Notes under the pieces: generated by a model
What the model saw: only the letters and a program-made list of their open reading frames with translations
Told to the model about the DNA's origin: nothing
Databases searched by the model: none
Shown: piece after piece, positions 25,937 through 35,078 of the stretch
Numbering within the stretch: the stretch's first letter is position 1
Layout of the letters: the number at the start of each line of letters is the position of its first letter
Program-made: the position numbers and the translations under genes
NCBI GenBank assembly: GCA_903970145.1
Contig: CAJCHO010000001.1
Span: 1 to 64,000, forward strand
Direction: 5' to 3'
DNA length: 64,000 bases
From: Mycobacteriaceae bacterium
GTDB taxonomy: Bacteria > Pseudomonadota > Gammaproteobacteria > Burkholderiales > Burkholderiaceae_D

Positions 25937-26177
25937 CGCCTATTAATCCGCGCTTAACAGGCCGCTGCAAACGCATCAGCAAGTACGGGCCGTGAGCTCG
26001 CGACGGCTCGCATTGCGAAGAATGTTGGCGCAGTTTCTGTGACAGACAAATCAGTATTCCCGATCGCATTGATGCGATCCAGGCGGAACTCTGGTGTGAC
26101 AGCGAACTCGAAACTCGCATACCCGATCGGGGTGCGCGCACCGCGCACGGAAACTCGGGCCACCGCAAGGAGTCGCG

Positions 26178-26825
26178 ATGCGTTCAGCTTACGTACAGCA
26201 AGTGCAAGGGATGCTCTTGCTTGCCGCCAAGGGCACGTGGACCTTCGCGGACTTTGTGGAAGCACTGGCGCGCTACCATACCTTTCTCGAATTCAGTCTC
26301 GATCCTGCCGGTCTGCCTGAGCACTACGCGGTGTTTCAGCCCAATCGCGGCGTCCACCTGGCCGAGGCGCGGCTGACGCTGCCCTGTGCCGAATTGCTCA
26401 AGTTCACGCGCTTTGACGCGGCGCAGGATGCGCGCCTTGTCGCCGATCGGCGCATGGACGATTCGACGGCACGCAAGCGCAGCGAGTTTGGGGAACGTGT
26501 CTATCGCAGTGTGCTCGCCGCACTCGTGTATACCCAGGAACAGTGCGACGAGGCCGACCTCGTCGATTACCTGGAGGCGATTCGCGCGCGCGGCATCCGG
26601 CTTGCCTTCAGGCGGACTCTCGAAGGGCGCGCATCCCAGGTGAGGTTCTTTGACGCAATCGGCGCGGCAGCCGTGGTGCGCACCGTCGCGGGTAGCGCGA
26701 TCGGGCTTGAGCGCGAGTTTCTCGAGCAGATTCTCGGCGAGCATGACCATGCCGGGGAATTTGCCCACCTGGCCGCAAGCTTCGATCGCAGCACCTCTCG
26801 CCAGGTTTTGCCGCGCCCCCAGTAA
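26178..26825 (+). CDS. Hypothetical cytosolic protein
   Basis: 215 residues, ATG 26178 preceded by AAGGAG. No signal peptide or membrane helix. Two-part helical protein: HTFLEFSLDPAGLPEHYAVF near the start and a C-terminal AVVRTVAGSAIGLEREFLEQILGEHDH. No known catalytic motif was recognised. It is convergent with the FecR-domain gene, seven bases apart. Function unknown. Confidence 0.6.
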   Translation: MRSAYVQQVQGMLLLAAKGTWTFADFVEALARYHTFLEFSLDPAGLPEHYAVFQPNRGVHLAEARLTLPCAELLKFTRFDAAQDARLVADRRMDDSTARKRSEFGERVYRSVLAALVYTQEQCDEADLVDYLEAIRARGIRLAFRRTLEGRASQVRFFDAIGAAAVVRTVAGSAIGLEREFLEQILGEHDHAGEFAHLAASFDRSTSRQVLPRPQ

Positions 26826-26831
26826 CCGGGC

Positions 26832-27560
26832 CTAGTATTCGCGGCGTGGCGCGTTATAGAGCGTGCCCGGGAAGATCCAGGGTGGGGTTCGACCAACCAG
26901 CGCTTCGATCAGGGCGAGCTCCTGGTCGGTGTGGTTGATGAAGGGTGCGTCGCGCACCGCCTTACCTTCCGGCGCATTGGTCAACAGGTACAAGGGCCGA
27001 TCGTGGTGGGTCGCCTGCACGGTGGTCGTACTGTTCGGGTCGATGTTGGCGGTCGCCTCGGTCAGTCCGTAGCAGGTACAAAAGTAGCTGCGCTCGGGAT
27101 CCGACTCCAGATAAAAGCCCGTACCGCGAATGCCGATGGTTGCTGCCGGCGTGCGCACCTGCATGCCGGAATTGCGCGACACCGAGAGAACGGCTCCCTG
27201 CAGCAGGCGCAGAGCGCCAATCAGGAAGGACTCGTGTGACTCGTCCTTGGCGGTGAAGGTTAGGTGACTGTCGGCCCGGACCAGCATTGAATTTCCGCCG
27301 ACGACGACCACTGCTTCGCTGTTGCGCCCGGTGCGCACGGTATCGTTCGCATAGACCCGCGTTTCAAGCGTGGCCGGCTTGTCATTAACCGATACATCGC
27401 CGGTGATGCGGTAGATCGAGCGGTCCGCAGGCAGCTTGCCGGGGGTATTACCCAGCAATTGCGCCGATGCCAGCGACGGCGCACCGGAAAACAGTCCCAG
27501 AGTCAGCGCCTGAATGAGTATGCGGCGACGTGGATCGTCAGATTGGTCCGACCGGCCCAT
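26832..27560 (-). CDS. FecR-domain periplasmic protein
   Basis: 242 residues from ATG 27560, chosen because AGGGAG sits just upstream on the minus strand; a start at 27611 would add 17 residues. The N-terminus has RRRILIQALTLGLFSGAPSLASA, a signal sequence with an RRR motif. The body is a FecR domain: AVVVVGGNSMLVRADSHLTF, LLQGAVLSVSRNSGMQVRTPAATIGIRGTGFYLE. A FCTCYG segment is unusual. Stand-alone FecR-domain proteins of this kind are not the classical membrane anti-sigma factors; the role is unknown. No ECF sigma gene is adjacent. Confidence 0.8.
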   Translation of the reverse strand: MGRSDQSDDPRRRILIQALTLGLFSGAPSLASAQLLGNTPGKLPADRSIYRITGDVSVNDKPATLETRVYANDTVRTGRNSEAVVVVGGNSMLVRADSHLTFTAKDESHESFLIGALRLLQGAVLSVSRNSGMQVRTPAATIGIRGTGFYLESDPERSYFCTCYGLTEATANIDPNSTTTVQATHHDRPLYLLTNAPEGKAVRDAPFINHTDQELALIEALVGRTPPWIFPGTLYNAPRREY

Positions 27561-27822
27561 GGCTCTCCCTATTGTCCTCGCTGCGCCGGCCATGGCCCGC
27601 AGCACGCGCACAGGGCGCTAGGCTCACGAGGCCGGCAGACGAGGTAGCTTGTAGTCTGTTTTCGATCCTAACATAGGCCTAAGCAATGATGGGAATGTGG
27701 CGAGTGGAATGTCGAGTGTCAGCAACGGAGCGGCGGCGCGCCGGCGTAGCGCCACCGCTACTGCCGCTGAGCTAGACTGGCGTACGAGGGCGCGTAGCGC
27801 CACCCATCCGGAGGCAGGCCAC

Positions 27823-29286
27823 ATGAGCACAGTCATCGATCGACCCGGCGCAACGCCACTGGACCCGACCCTCTTGCGCAGCTTCGTTGCGGGCCAGTGG
27901 GACGAGCAGATCGTGCCGGCCTTAACCGACTACATTTCGATCCCGGCCAAGAGTCCGGCATACGATCGGCAATGGGCTGAACACGGCTATCTGGAGCGCG
28001 TCATCACGGATGCCGCGCGCTGGATCGACGCTCAGCGCGTGCCCGGACTGAGCCTCGAAATCATCCGCCTCGAGGGACGCACGCCGCTGCTGTTTTTCGA
28101 GGTGGCGGCTACGCGCGCGGATGCGCAATCCACGGTACTGCTCTATGGACATCTGGACAAGCAACCGGAATTCAGCGGCTGGCGCGCCCAGCTCGGACCA
28201 TGGACACCGCATTACCAGGACGGCCGGCTCTACGGCCGGGGCTCGGCCGATGACGGCTATGCGGTGTATGCCGCCGTGACTGCGATCGGGGCCTTAAAAC
28301 GCCAGAACGTCGAACACGGTCGACTCGTCGGCTTGATCGAGACCTGCGAAGAGTCGGGCAGCTACGATCTCCTGCCTTATGTTGATCTTCTCGGCGAGCG
28401 TCTCGGGGATGTGTCGCTCGTGGTGTGTCTGGACTCGGGAGCAGGCAACTATGACCAACTCTGGTTGACGACCTCGCTGCGCGGAGTCGTGAGCGGCACG
28501 CTCGAAGTCCAAGTGCTCGACGAGGGGGTGCATTCGGGTGACGCGAGTGGCGTGGTGCCCTCGTCATTTCGGATCATGCGCCAGCTGCTCGACCGTCTAG
28601 AAGACTCGCGCACCGGCCACGTATTACCTGCGAGCTTTCATACCGAGATACCTGTCGAGCGCATAGCAGAAGCGCGCGCCACTGCGGCGATTCTCGGTGA
28701 CGAGGTGTGGAAGCGCTTTCCCTGGACCTGCGGCGGCGACGGTGGTTTCACGCTTCCGACCAGTTCCGATCCCATTCAGGCCTTGTTGAATCGCACCTGG
28801 CGACCGACTCTGTCAGTGACTGGCGCCCAGGGCTTGCCGCCCTTGAGCGATGCGGGCAGCGTGTTGCGACCGCGGACCGCATTCAAGCTCTCGGTCCGAT
28901 TGCCACCGCTCATCGACGGTGCCGCGGCTGCCGCGAAGCTCAAGAGCCTGCTCGAATTCGACCCACCGTATCACGCGAAAGTGATTTTTCAGCCGGATCG
29001 TGGCGCCGCTTCGGGATGGAATGCGCCAGCAAGCGCCACCTGGTTAAGCGATGCGCTCGATGCCGCGTCGTACCGGCATTTCAACGCGTCTTGCGGTTAC
29101 ATCGGACAGGGAGGAACCATACCTCTCATGAACATGCTGGCACTCGGATTTCCCAAGTCGCAGTTCATGGTATGTGGCGTTCTGGGCCCACAATCGAATG
29201 CGCATGGACCCAATGAATTTCTGCATGTGCCCTATGCCAAGAAGCTCACAGCAAGCGTCGCCGAGGTGATCGCCGCGGCGCCGTGA
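27823..29286 (+). CDS. M20-family metallodipeptidase
   Basis: 487 residues from ATG 27823 (GGAGGC upstream). Metal-binding motifs of M20/CNDP-type dipeptidases are present: VLLYGHLDKQPEF (His and Asp ligands), GRLYGRGSADDGY (bridging Asp), ETCEESGSYDL (catalytic Glu and Glu ligand), CLDSGAGNYDQLWLT and the dimerisation domain beginning GVVSGTLEVQV. A cytosolic dizinc hydrolase acting on dipeptides or N-acyl amino acids. Monocistronic. Confidence 0.85.
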   Translation: MSTVIDRPGATPLDPTLLRSFVAGQWDEQIVPALTDYISIPAKSPAYDRQWAEHGYLERVITDAARWIDAQRVPGLSLEIIRLEGRTPLLFFEVAATRADAQSTVLLYGHLDKQPEFSGWRAQLGPWTPHYQDGRLYGRGSADDGYAVYAAVTAIGALKRQNVEHGRLVGLIETCEESGSYDLLPYVDLLGERLGDVSLVVCLDSGAGNYDQLWLTTSLRGVVSGTLEVQVLDEGVHSGDASGVVPSSFRIMRQLLDRLEDSRTGHVLPASFHTEIPVERIAEARATAAILGDEVWKRFPWTCGGDGGFTLPTSSDPIQALLNRTWRPTLSVTGAQGLPPLSDAGSVLRPRTAFKLSVRLPPLIDGAAAAAKLKSLLEFDPPYHAKVIFQPDRGAASGWNAPASATWLSDALDAASYRHFNASCGYIGQGGTIPLMNMLALGFPKSQFMVCGVLGPQSNAHGPNEFLHVPYAKKLTASVAEVIAAAP

Positions 29287-29293
29287 TTACGGG

Positions 29294-29599
29294 CTAGTCC
29301 TGGAAATGCCGGGGCGCCTGCGGCGGATGGCCGATCCGCTCGACAAGAGCATGTTCGCAGGTCTTGAACAGCAGATAGAAGGCGAGGCTGAGATAGCCGT
29401 AGCACACCAGTTCGCCCAGCTGCTGCAACGCACCATCACCGATTACCATCGTGCCGTAATCGAGAAACAGCATCAGATTGGCCTTAAGCAGATAGACGAG
29501 GTTGAACGAGACCAGGCCAAACAGCGCAAAGCTCAATCCTGCGATCAAAAAGGTCAACACGGGCCGACTGAGTAACAGGGAATACAGGCGATTGCTCAT
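29294..29599 (-). CDS. Small integral membrane protein
   Basis: 101 residues from ATG 29599. Two hydrophobic helices are evident (VLTFLIAGLSFALFGLVSFNLVYLL and LVCYGYLSLAFYLLFKTCEH), separated by a loop LFLDYGTMVIGDGALQQLGE, with a His/Pro-rich tail. It lies 43 bases downstream of the DUF5329 gene and is probably in the same operon. Family seen in Burkholderiales (recollection), function unknown. Confidence 0.65.
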   Translation of the reverse strand: MSNRLYSLLLSRPVLTFLIAGLSFALFGLVSFNLVYLLKANLMLFLDYGTMVIGDGALQQLGELVCYGYLSLAFYLLFKTCEHALVERIGHPPQAPRHFQD

Positions 29600-29642
29600 G
29601 GCGCTCTCCTCGCATGTGCGCCAAATGGCGCACATCGCAAGA

Positions 29643-30095
29643 TTAGCGCATCGCAGGTGTCGCTGGGCTGGCCGGCGCAGGCGCTGGAGCTCCCGCACTA
29701 CTGGCCTGGCGCAATTGCGCCAGACGTGCATTCAGGAACACGGCAGACTCGAGCACCGTGCCGTTGGGTTCACGTACGTGATACGCGAGGCCCGTCATCT
29801 CGGACTTGGTCGCGCACAGGCGGATGAAGTCATCGGCCGTATGAATCTCGTTTCGGAAGTAGTTCAATTTGTTGTGCAGGTGCTCAGCCGCGTCGGCAGA
29901 AGAATATTCGAGCCCGTTGCGGATGAAGACCATGCCGTGCGCTTCGGCCACTTCACGGATCAGCGTATCGATGTAGGCTTGCTCGGCCGGAGGAATCGCC
30001 GCGCCGGCCGCGCCTGTGCATAGCAGCGTAAGCGTCATCGCGTAGGTGATGAATCGCAGCTGGCTCGCCCACACGCGTGCGCGCACAAAGCCCAT
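29643..30095 (-). CDS. DUF5329-family periplasmic protein
   Basis: 150 residues, ATG 30095 with GGAGA upstream on the minus strand. Signal peptide of about 32 residues (ending AAGAA). The core FIRNGLEYSSADAAEHLHNKLNYF and TADDFIRLCATKSEMTGLAYHV matches DUF5329; an Ala/Pro-rich tail follows. Likely co-transcribed with the small membrane protein downstream. No biochemical role is known to me. Confidence 0.75.
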   Translation of the reverse strand: MGFVRARVWASQLRFITYAMTLTLLCTGAAGAAIPPAEQAYIDTLIREVAEAHGMVFIRNGLEYSSADAAEHLHNKLNYFRNEIHTADDFIRLCATKSEMTGLAYHVREPNGTVLESAVFLNARLAQLRQASSAGAPAPAPASPATPAMR

Positions 30096-30460
30096 TACCT
30101 GTCTCCATTGTAGTAGGTCCCGCGCTCGCGCTGCCGGTCCTGATTTGTTCGACTAGACTACCCGATACTCGAGTAAGGTTCAAACGCGCTCCGGGGCCAC
30201 GCCTGCAGCGGCGAGCCGGGGATAGTAAACTGCGCAGTTATATATGGCCGCACTGACCTGCACGCAGTTCGACTCTGACTGCATATCGCCGAGCGAACCA
30301 AGGCCGCGCAGCAATGGCGAAACAATTGCGCAGCCGGAGAAAGCGTCGTACGCACCTGCGCAGTGCGTCCTTCCCACCTAACAGAGCATCACGACAGTTG
30401 CAGCGAGCGCGGCGGCACGCCGCGCCCTGCTCTAAGCACCACTTGAACGGGGAACAGCAG
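30096..30460. other. Divergent intergenic region upstream of folE
   Basis: 365 bp. It carries the promoters for the DUF5329 gene (a TACAAT-like -10 on the minus strand at 30112-30107) and for folE (an AT-rich TTATATATG near 30238-30246). No riboswitch-like structure was recognised. Confidence 0.35.
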
Positions 30461-31024
30461 ATGGCACACGGAAGGTTTGAGCATGACGATTGGCGGCGTC
30501 TGATCGCGAGTCTGGGCGATGACCCGGATCGTCCGGGCCTCAAGGAAACGCCCGAGCGCGCCAGTGCCGCATGGAAGCACTGGGCTTCGGGTTACTCGCA
30601 GGATCCGGCCGACGTGCTCAAGGTCTTCGAGGACGGGGCCGAGGAGTACAACGAACTGATCGTCGTGCGCGGCATTCCGGTCTACAGCCATTGCGAACAT
30701 CATCTGGCGCCGTTCTTTGGCAGTGCCACCGTCGGCTATACCCCCAAAGGTCGCATCGTCGGTCTGTCCAAGCTGACTCGGCTGGTTGACCTGTTCTCCA
30801 AGCGCCTGCAAGTCCAGGAACGGCTGACCATGCAGATCGCGCACTCGCTCATGGAACATCTCGAGCCGCGCTCGGTTGGCGTCGTGATTCGCTGTCGCCA
30901 CCTGTGCATGGAAAGCCGCGGCATCCGCACACCTGGAGAAGAGACAGTTACCTCGGCGCTCGAAGGAGAGTTGCGCACCAATCTCGCCTTGCGCACCGAG
31001 TTCCTTGCGATGGCACGCACTTGA
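30461..31024 (+). CDS. folE: GTP cyclohydrolase I
   Basis: 187 residues from ATG 30461, with GGGGA upstream. It contains the zinc and active-site elements of FolE: VYSHCEHHLAPFFG, GRIVGLSKLTRLVDLFSKRLQVQERLT and VIRCRHLCMESRGI with the second zinc cysteine. It converts GTP to dihydroneopterin triphosphate, the first step to folate and pterins. Slightly shorter N-terminus than E. coli FolE. It is convergent with the exchanger gene. Confidence 0.92.
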   Translation: MAHGRFEHDDWRRLIASLGDDPDRPGLKETPERASAAWKHWASGYSQDPADVLKVFEDGAEEYNELIVVRGIPVYSHCEHHLAPFFGSATVGYTPKGRIVGLSKLTRLVDLFSKRLQVQERLTMQIAHSLMEHLEPRSVGVVIRCRHLCMESRGIRTPGEETVTSALEGELRTNLALRTEFLAMART

Positions 31025-31043
31025 AGTCGGGGCTTGGGTCGCT

Positions 31044-32048
31044 CTAGAGCGTGATCACCAGATAGGCGAGGTAGAGCAGGCCATTGACCATCAGCGCCCA
31101 CAAGGCAAGGCCGCCGCGCCGGGCGTTCAGGCGCAGCCACGCCGCCGCAATCAGAGTCACCGCGACGCCGCTTAGCACCTCGATACGCGGCTGCCACGGG
31201 GTCAGGGTGATGCCGATGGCCGGCAATAGCGTCCCCTGAAAAACCATTGCTCCGGTGATATTGCCAAAGGCAAGGGTGTCCTTGTCACGACGGACCCAGA
31301 GAATGCTGTTTACTTTCTCGGGCAGCTCGGTGGCGATCGGAATGATCAACAGCGAGAGCAGTAGCGCCGAAATGCCCAGTGCACGAGCGGCCGATTCAAC
31401 GGCGTCGATGAATCCCTTCGCGCCGGCTATCAACAATGCCACGCCAAGACCCAGTTGGATGAGAATTACCGCCATATTGCGTGGCAGCCCTAGCGTTTCG
31501 AGAAACATCCTCCGGTCGGGTTCGGTGCGATTGCCTTCCCGCACCAGCGCCGCCGAGGCACGCATGGTCAGGGTAACGTAGCCGCCGTAGAGCAGCACGA
31601 GTAGCAGCGAGAGCGCAAGGCGCACTGAGCGCGCATCGCCAGGAACGTACATCGCGCCGGCCGCGATCGCGAAGGCCAGCAAAAAGAAGTTCATGTCGCG
31701 CACGAAGCCGCCGCGTTCGGGCGCAATTACTCCGCGCAGCCCGCGTGCGCCAAGTGCCGCCAGCGCCATGAGGCAGGTTGAGAGCGTCGAGAGCATCAGC
31801 GGTGCGCCAAGGATCGCACCCACACCGATCTCCTCATTGACGCGCGCGTCCGCAGTACCGGCGATGAGCGCCAGGAGCGGCACGGTTGTCTCAGGCAAGG
31901 CGGTGCCAACCGCGGCAAAGATCGAACCTGTCACCCCGTCGGAAATCTGCAGTCTCGCGCCGAGGTGTTCGAGCGCATTGGTAAAAAGCTGTGCGGCGCC
32001 CAATATCACCGCCAGCATCAGGATCAGTTCGAGGGCGAGCAGGATCAT
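31044..32048 (-). CDS. Na+/Ca2+ exchanger family membrane protein
   Basis: 334 residues, about ten hydrophobic helices. The two inverted alpha repeats are visible: GVTGSIFAAVGTALPETTVPLLAL near residue 40 and SLLIIPIATELPEKVNSILW with NITGAMVFQG near 250. This places it in the CaCA superfamily (PF01699). Such bacterial members exchange Ca2+ for Na+ or H+; ion specificity cannot be read from the sequence. It stands alone, with the broken AraC-type gene upstream in the opposite reading context. Confidence 0.8.
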   Translation of the reverse strand: MILLALELILMLAVILGAAQLFTNALEHLGARLQISDGVTGSIFAAVGTALPETTVPLLALIAGTADARVNEEIGVGAILGAPLMLSTLSTCLMALAALGARGLRGVIAPERGGFVRDMNFFLLAFAIAAGAMYVPGDARSVRLALSLLLVLLYGGYVTLTMRASAALVREGNRTEPDRRMFLETLGLPRNMAVILIQLGLGVALLIAGAKGFIDAVESAARALGISALLLSLLIIPIATELPEKVNSILWVRRDKDTLAFGNITGAMVFQGTLLPAIGITLTPWQPRIEVLSGVAVTLIAAAWLRLNARRGGLALWALMVNGLLYLAYLVITL

Positions 32049-32194
32049 CGCCTCACTGCGTGAGCGGCGCGCGCATTTGTGTCCGGCGTCCTAGTCATGG
32101 CCATGCGATCGTCGGGATCTCGTTCTGCCGCTAGGGTGGGCTCATCGAGTGTGCCCGGTCTGCGCAAGTATATACACGAGCCGACGGCGGATTC

Positions 32195-33485
32195 TCACAG
32201 GCGCGACTCCCGCCAGCGACGACACAAGGCCGAAGGGGCAATCGAATACTGGCGCTGCACGGCGCAGGCGAACGCCTGATAACTCGGGAACCCGGCAGCG
32301 CATGCCAGGCTCTCGAGAGATACTCGCGGCGCGTTCGCCGAGGTCTCAAAGCGGCATTGCGCTTCGGACAGTCTGAGTGTGGTCAGCGCCCGTTTTGGGG
32401 CTACGCCGCGCGTTCGCTTGAACGCATACTCAAGCCGACGTCGCGAAACCCCCAAGAGGTCGGTGATTTGGGCGACCGTGAGCGGTGTGTCGAGACGCTC
32501 CCGGACGATTGCGAGCGCCCGCTCGACGAGTTGCTCGTCAGAGCCATAGAGAGGGATGCTGCTGCGTTCGTGAACCAGGGGATACACCGGCGCGCGCAGG
32601 GCGCTGTCGGCAACACGGCGTGCCAGTACCAGTGCCGCCGGGTGGTCTCCGATCGCCTCGCAGGCCAGCGAAGCCAGGTACAGGCCCTGGCGCTGACCCG
32701 TGCTCAGCTCGCCTTGCGGCAGGTTCACCAGGGGCGCTGCGAGCCACTGGCGGGCCAGTGCAAAGTTGCCGGTGCGGCAGTGGAGCGCGCCGATGGCCAG
32801 ACGCGCGTTGCGGATCTCATGGACCTGGCCATCCCGAACTGCGCGGGCGTGGTAGTCGACGAGCAGCGGCAGTCCCTCCTGGACTGCGCCCGTCAAGGCG
32901 AGCGCCCTGCCCCGCGCGAAGTCGGTCAGGCGCAATTGCACTTCGGACTTGGACAAGTCCCTGCGATCCACGTGCGCTTGCAGGCCGTCGGCCAGTGCCT
33001 GCGCGTACTCAGCCGCGGCCGCGAAGGCGGCGCGCGGTGGCAGCTGACAACCCGATTCGAGCCAGCAGCCAAGCGCCGTCTGGTAAGCCAGCTCGGCGTG
33101 CCCAGAACACAGCCTGCGCTTCGCTATCGGCGCACTGCAGATTCAAAAGCTGCTGGGCGGCCTGCTCGAGCTCAATCCGACGATCGTGTGCGATGGCAAT
33201 ACGACCTTGCAACACGTAGAGCTCGCGGCTGGCGCCCGCCTCGGAATCCGTGTCGATATGCGCGGCCAGTGCTGCGTGGATCAGACGCGTCGCTAACGCC
33301 AATTGGCCGCGCAGCAGGGCGAGCTCCGCCGCGACCATCTGGCTGATCCAGCGCGCCGGTCCCTGCCGACTGACCGCCGATTTGCGTAGCCATTCGATCG
33401 CCTCGTCGTCACGACCGCGGCGCGCTGCCGAAAGCGCCAATAACAGCGTGACTGCGGGATCCTCAGGAGAGCAGCGAGTCCTCAA
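32195..33485 (-). pseudogene. TPR-AraC transcriptional regulator, disrupted by a frameshift
   Basis: Two frames join into one protein. The upstream part (33485 to about 33105) encodes a TPR-like helical region (LLLALSAARRGRDDEAIEWL ... LNLQCADSEAQAVFW). The downstream frame continues HAELAYQTALGCWLESG and ends in an AraC-type double helix-turn-helix (PLTVAQITDLLGVSRRRLEY, ESLACAAGFPSYQAFACAV) at 32195. The switch maps to a GGG run near 33103-33108; removing one base restores about 429 residues. It may be a real mutation or an assembly error. The small gene just upstream could also be its original N-terminus, split by a second shift. Confidence 0.65.
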
Positions 33486-33723
33486 GCTGCTGCGCCTTGG
33501 CCCGGATGGGATCCGAGCCACAGTTTTTCGCGAGCTCGATGATGTGGCGTGCGTAGCTGCGGTTACGCATGAGCCAAGCGATATCGACACGCTCGCCGCG
33601 TGTGTGCCTGAGGTGATTGGCAATCACGCCGGCGCAGACGATCGCCTGCAGTGTCGGGTCCGCAGGACCATCGGCGGTCGGCGGTGCGCCAGAAGACCGC
33701 TGCTTGGGGGCGACGGGAATCAT
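33463..33723 (-). CDS. Small conserved hypothetical protein upstream of the AraC-type gene
   Basis: 86 residues from ATG 33723 (an upstream GTG/ATG at 33735 is possible). Contains RHTRGERVDIAWLMRNRSYARHIIELAK, a helical pattern found in short betaproteobacterial hypothetical proteins (recollection). It ends at a TGA at 33465-33463; reading on in the next frame gives SPEDPAVTLLLALSAARRG, which continues smoothly, so it could be the N-terminus of the TPR-AraC regulator. Both readings are kept open. Confidence 0.5.
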   Translation of the reverse strand: MIPVAPKQRSSGAPPTADGPADPTLQAIVCAGVIANHLRHTRGERVDIAWLMRNRSYARHIIELAKNCGSDPIRAKAQQLEDSLLS

Positions 33724-34283
33724 GATGGACCTCACCTGTGGGGATAATAGGGACCGGGAGCTGCGCGCGGCAGGATGCCGCTTTCTTGCACTCCTACCTT
33801 AGCTGCGCGTGGAGCCCAGCACGAGTCATCGCGCATGACCAACTCGTGGCTATTCGATTACCGGATGCAGTAAAGAGCGCGCCACAGACCGAGCCGCGCC
33901 AGTTTCCAGGCCGGAGCTTTGAGGTAATTCAAAATGGGTCATTATTGTGTTTTATCAATGGCTTATTTTTCTTTTATGATGTATTTTATAGAATTGGGTG
34001 TTTGGGTTCAGTCCATCTGCGCTACGCGGCCCACAGGGCAGCGCACGCGCCTCGGATGCCGGCCAGCGGATTTCCGTTATCATCGCTCCCGCAGTTGCCT
34101 GGCCCGTCGCGCACAAGGCCAAGCCCGGCATCTGGTCAGGCGCACAGTCCGGCTTTCTTGCAAACTCATAGAAGCCGCGCCACTGAATGGGACTCGCCGG
34201 CCCGCTCGCGCAGCACGTCCTTCCGACGGACCGCAACACTACTTTATATAAGAGCAAGTCGCCGCGGCGCTGGCGACGCATAG
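33724..34283. other. Intergenic region with an AT-rich patch upstream of fpr
   Basis: 560 bp between divergently oriented genes. Positions about 33925-34010 are strikingly AT-rich with long T-runs in an otherwise GC-rich locus. A frame on the minus strand (33955-34305) has no coding character. Nearer fpr, TTCCGA (34221-34226) and TATATA (34245-34250) with an 18-bp spacer form a plausible promoter. Confidence 0.4.
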
Positions 34284-34295
34284 ATGGGTATTGCA

Positions 34296-35072
34296 ATGGC
34301 TGCATTCAACACCGAACGGGTCACCAGTGTGCATCACTGGAACGAAACACTATTTAGCTTTACGACTACGCGCGACCCTGCCCTGCGCTTTCACAATGGC
34401 CACTTCGTCATGCTCGGCCTCGAGGTCGATGGCAGACCGCTCATGCGTGCCTACAGCATCGCCAGCGCGAACTACGAAGAGGAGCTCGAATTCCTCTCCA
34501 TCAAGGTGGCCAATGGACCGCTGACCTCGCGGCTGCAGCATCTGGCGGTCGGCGATAGCGTATTGGTGAGTCGCAAACCAGTCGGCACCCTGGTGGTGGA
34601 CGATCTTAAGCCCGGCAAGCACCTTTACCTGTTTGGCACCGGTACGGGCTTGGCACCCTTCATGAGCATCATCAAGGATCCGCAGACTTACGAGCGCTTT
34701 GAGAAGGTCGTCCTGATCCACGGCGTGCGAGTGGTCAGCGAGCTCGCCTATGCCGATTTCATTGAAAATACCCTTCCGGGCAACGAGTACTTCGGTGAAG
34801 TCGTACGTGAAAAGCTCATTTATTACCCGACCGTGACCCGCGAGGATTTCCGCAATCGCGGCCGCGTCACCGACCTGATCGATTCGGGCAGGCTTTTCGA
34901 GGACATCGGCATCACACCGCTGGACCCGGCACAGGATCGCGCCATGCTGTGCGGCAGTCCGGCCATGTTGCGCGATCTGTGCAAGCAGCTCGATGCCCGG
35001 GGCTTTCACGCCTCACCCGGCATAGGCGAGCCGGGCGACTATGTCATCGAGCGCGCCTTCGTCGAACGCTAG
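34296..35072 (+). CDS. fpr: Ferredoxin-NADP+ reductase
   Basis: 258 residues from ATG 34296; an ATG four codons earlier (34284) is in frame and cannot be excluded. The sequence follows bacterial subclass-I Fpr: AAFNTERVTSVHHWNETLFS, RPLMRAYSIASANYEEELEF (FAD-binding RAYS), FGTGTGLAPFMSIIKDP (NADP-binding), and the C-terminal YVIERAFVER. It is cytosolic, shuttling electrons between NADPH and ferredoxin or flavodoxin, often in oxidative stress or Fe-S supply. Monocistronic; convergent with the LytTR regulator gene. Confidence 0.92.
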   Translation: MAAFNTERVTSVHHWNETLFSFTTTRDPALRFHNGHFVMLGLEVDGRPLMRAYSIASANYEEELEFLSIKVANGPLTSRLQHLAVGDSVLVSRKPVGTLVVDDLKPGKHLYLFGTGTGLAPFMSIIKDPQTYERFEKVVLIHGVRVVSELAYADFIENTLPGNEYFGEVVREKLIYYPTVTREDFRNRGRVTDLIDSGRLFEDIGITPLDPAQDRAMLCGSPAMLRDLCKQLDARGFHASPGIGEPGDYVIERAFVER

Positions 35073-35078
35073 CCAGCG

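Noticed and set aside
26832-27560. FecR protein as anti-sigma factor for the TonB receptor
   Set aside because: No transmembrane anchor of the usual kind, no ECF sigma gene, and the receptor is 14 kb away.
33955-34305. 116-codon minus-strand frame upstream of fpr
   Set aside because: Crosses the AT-rich patch and the fpr start; no coding texture.
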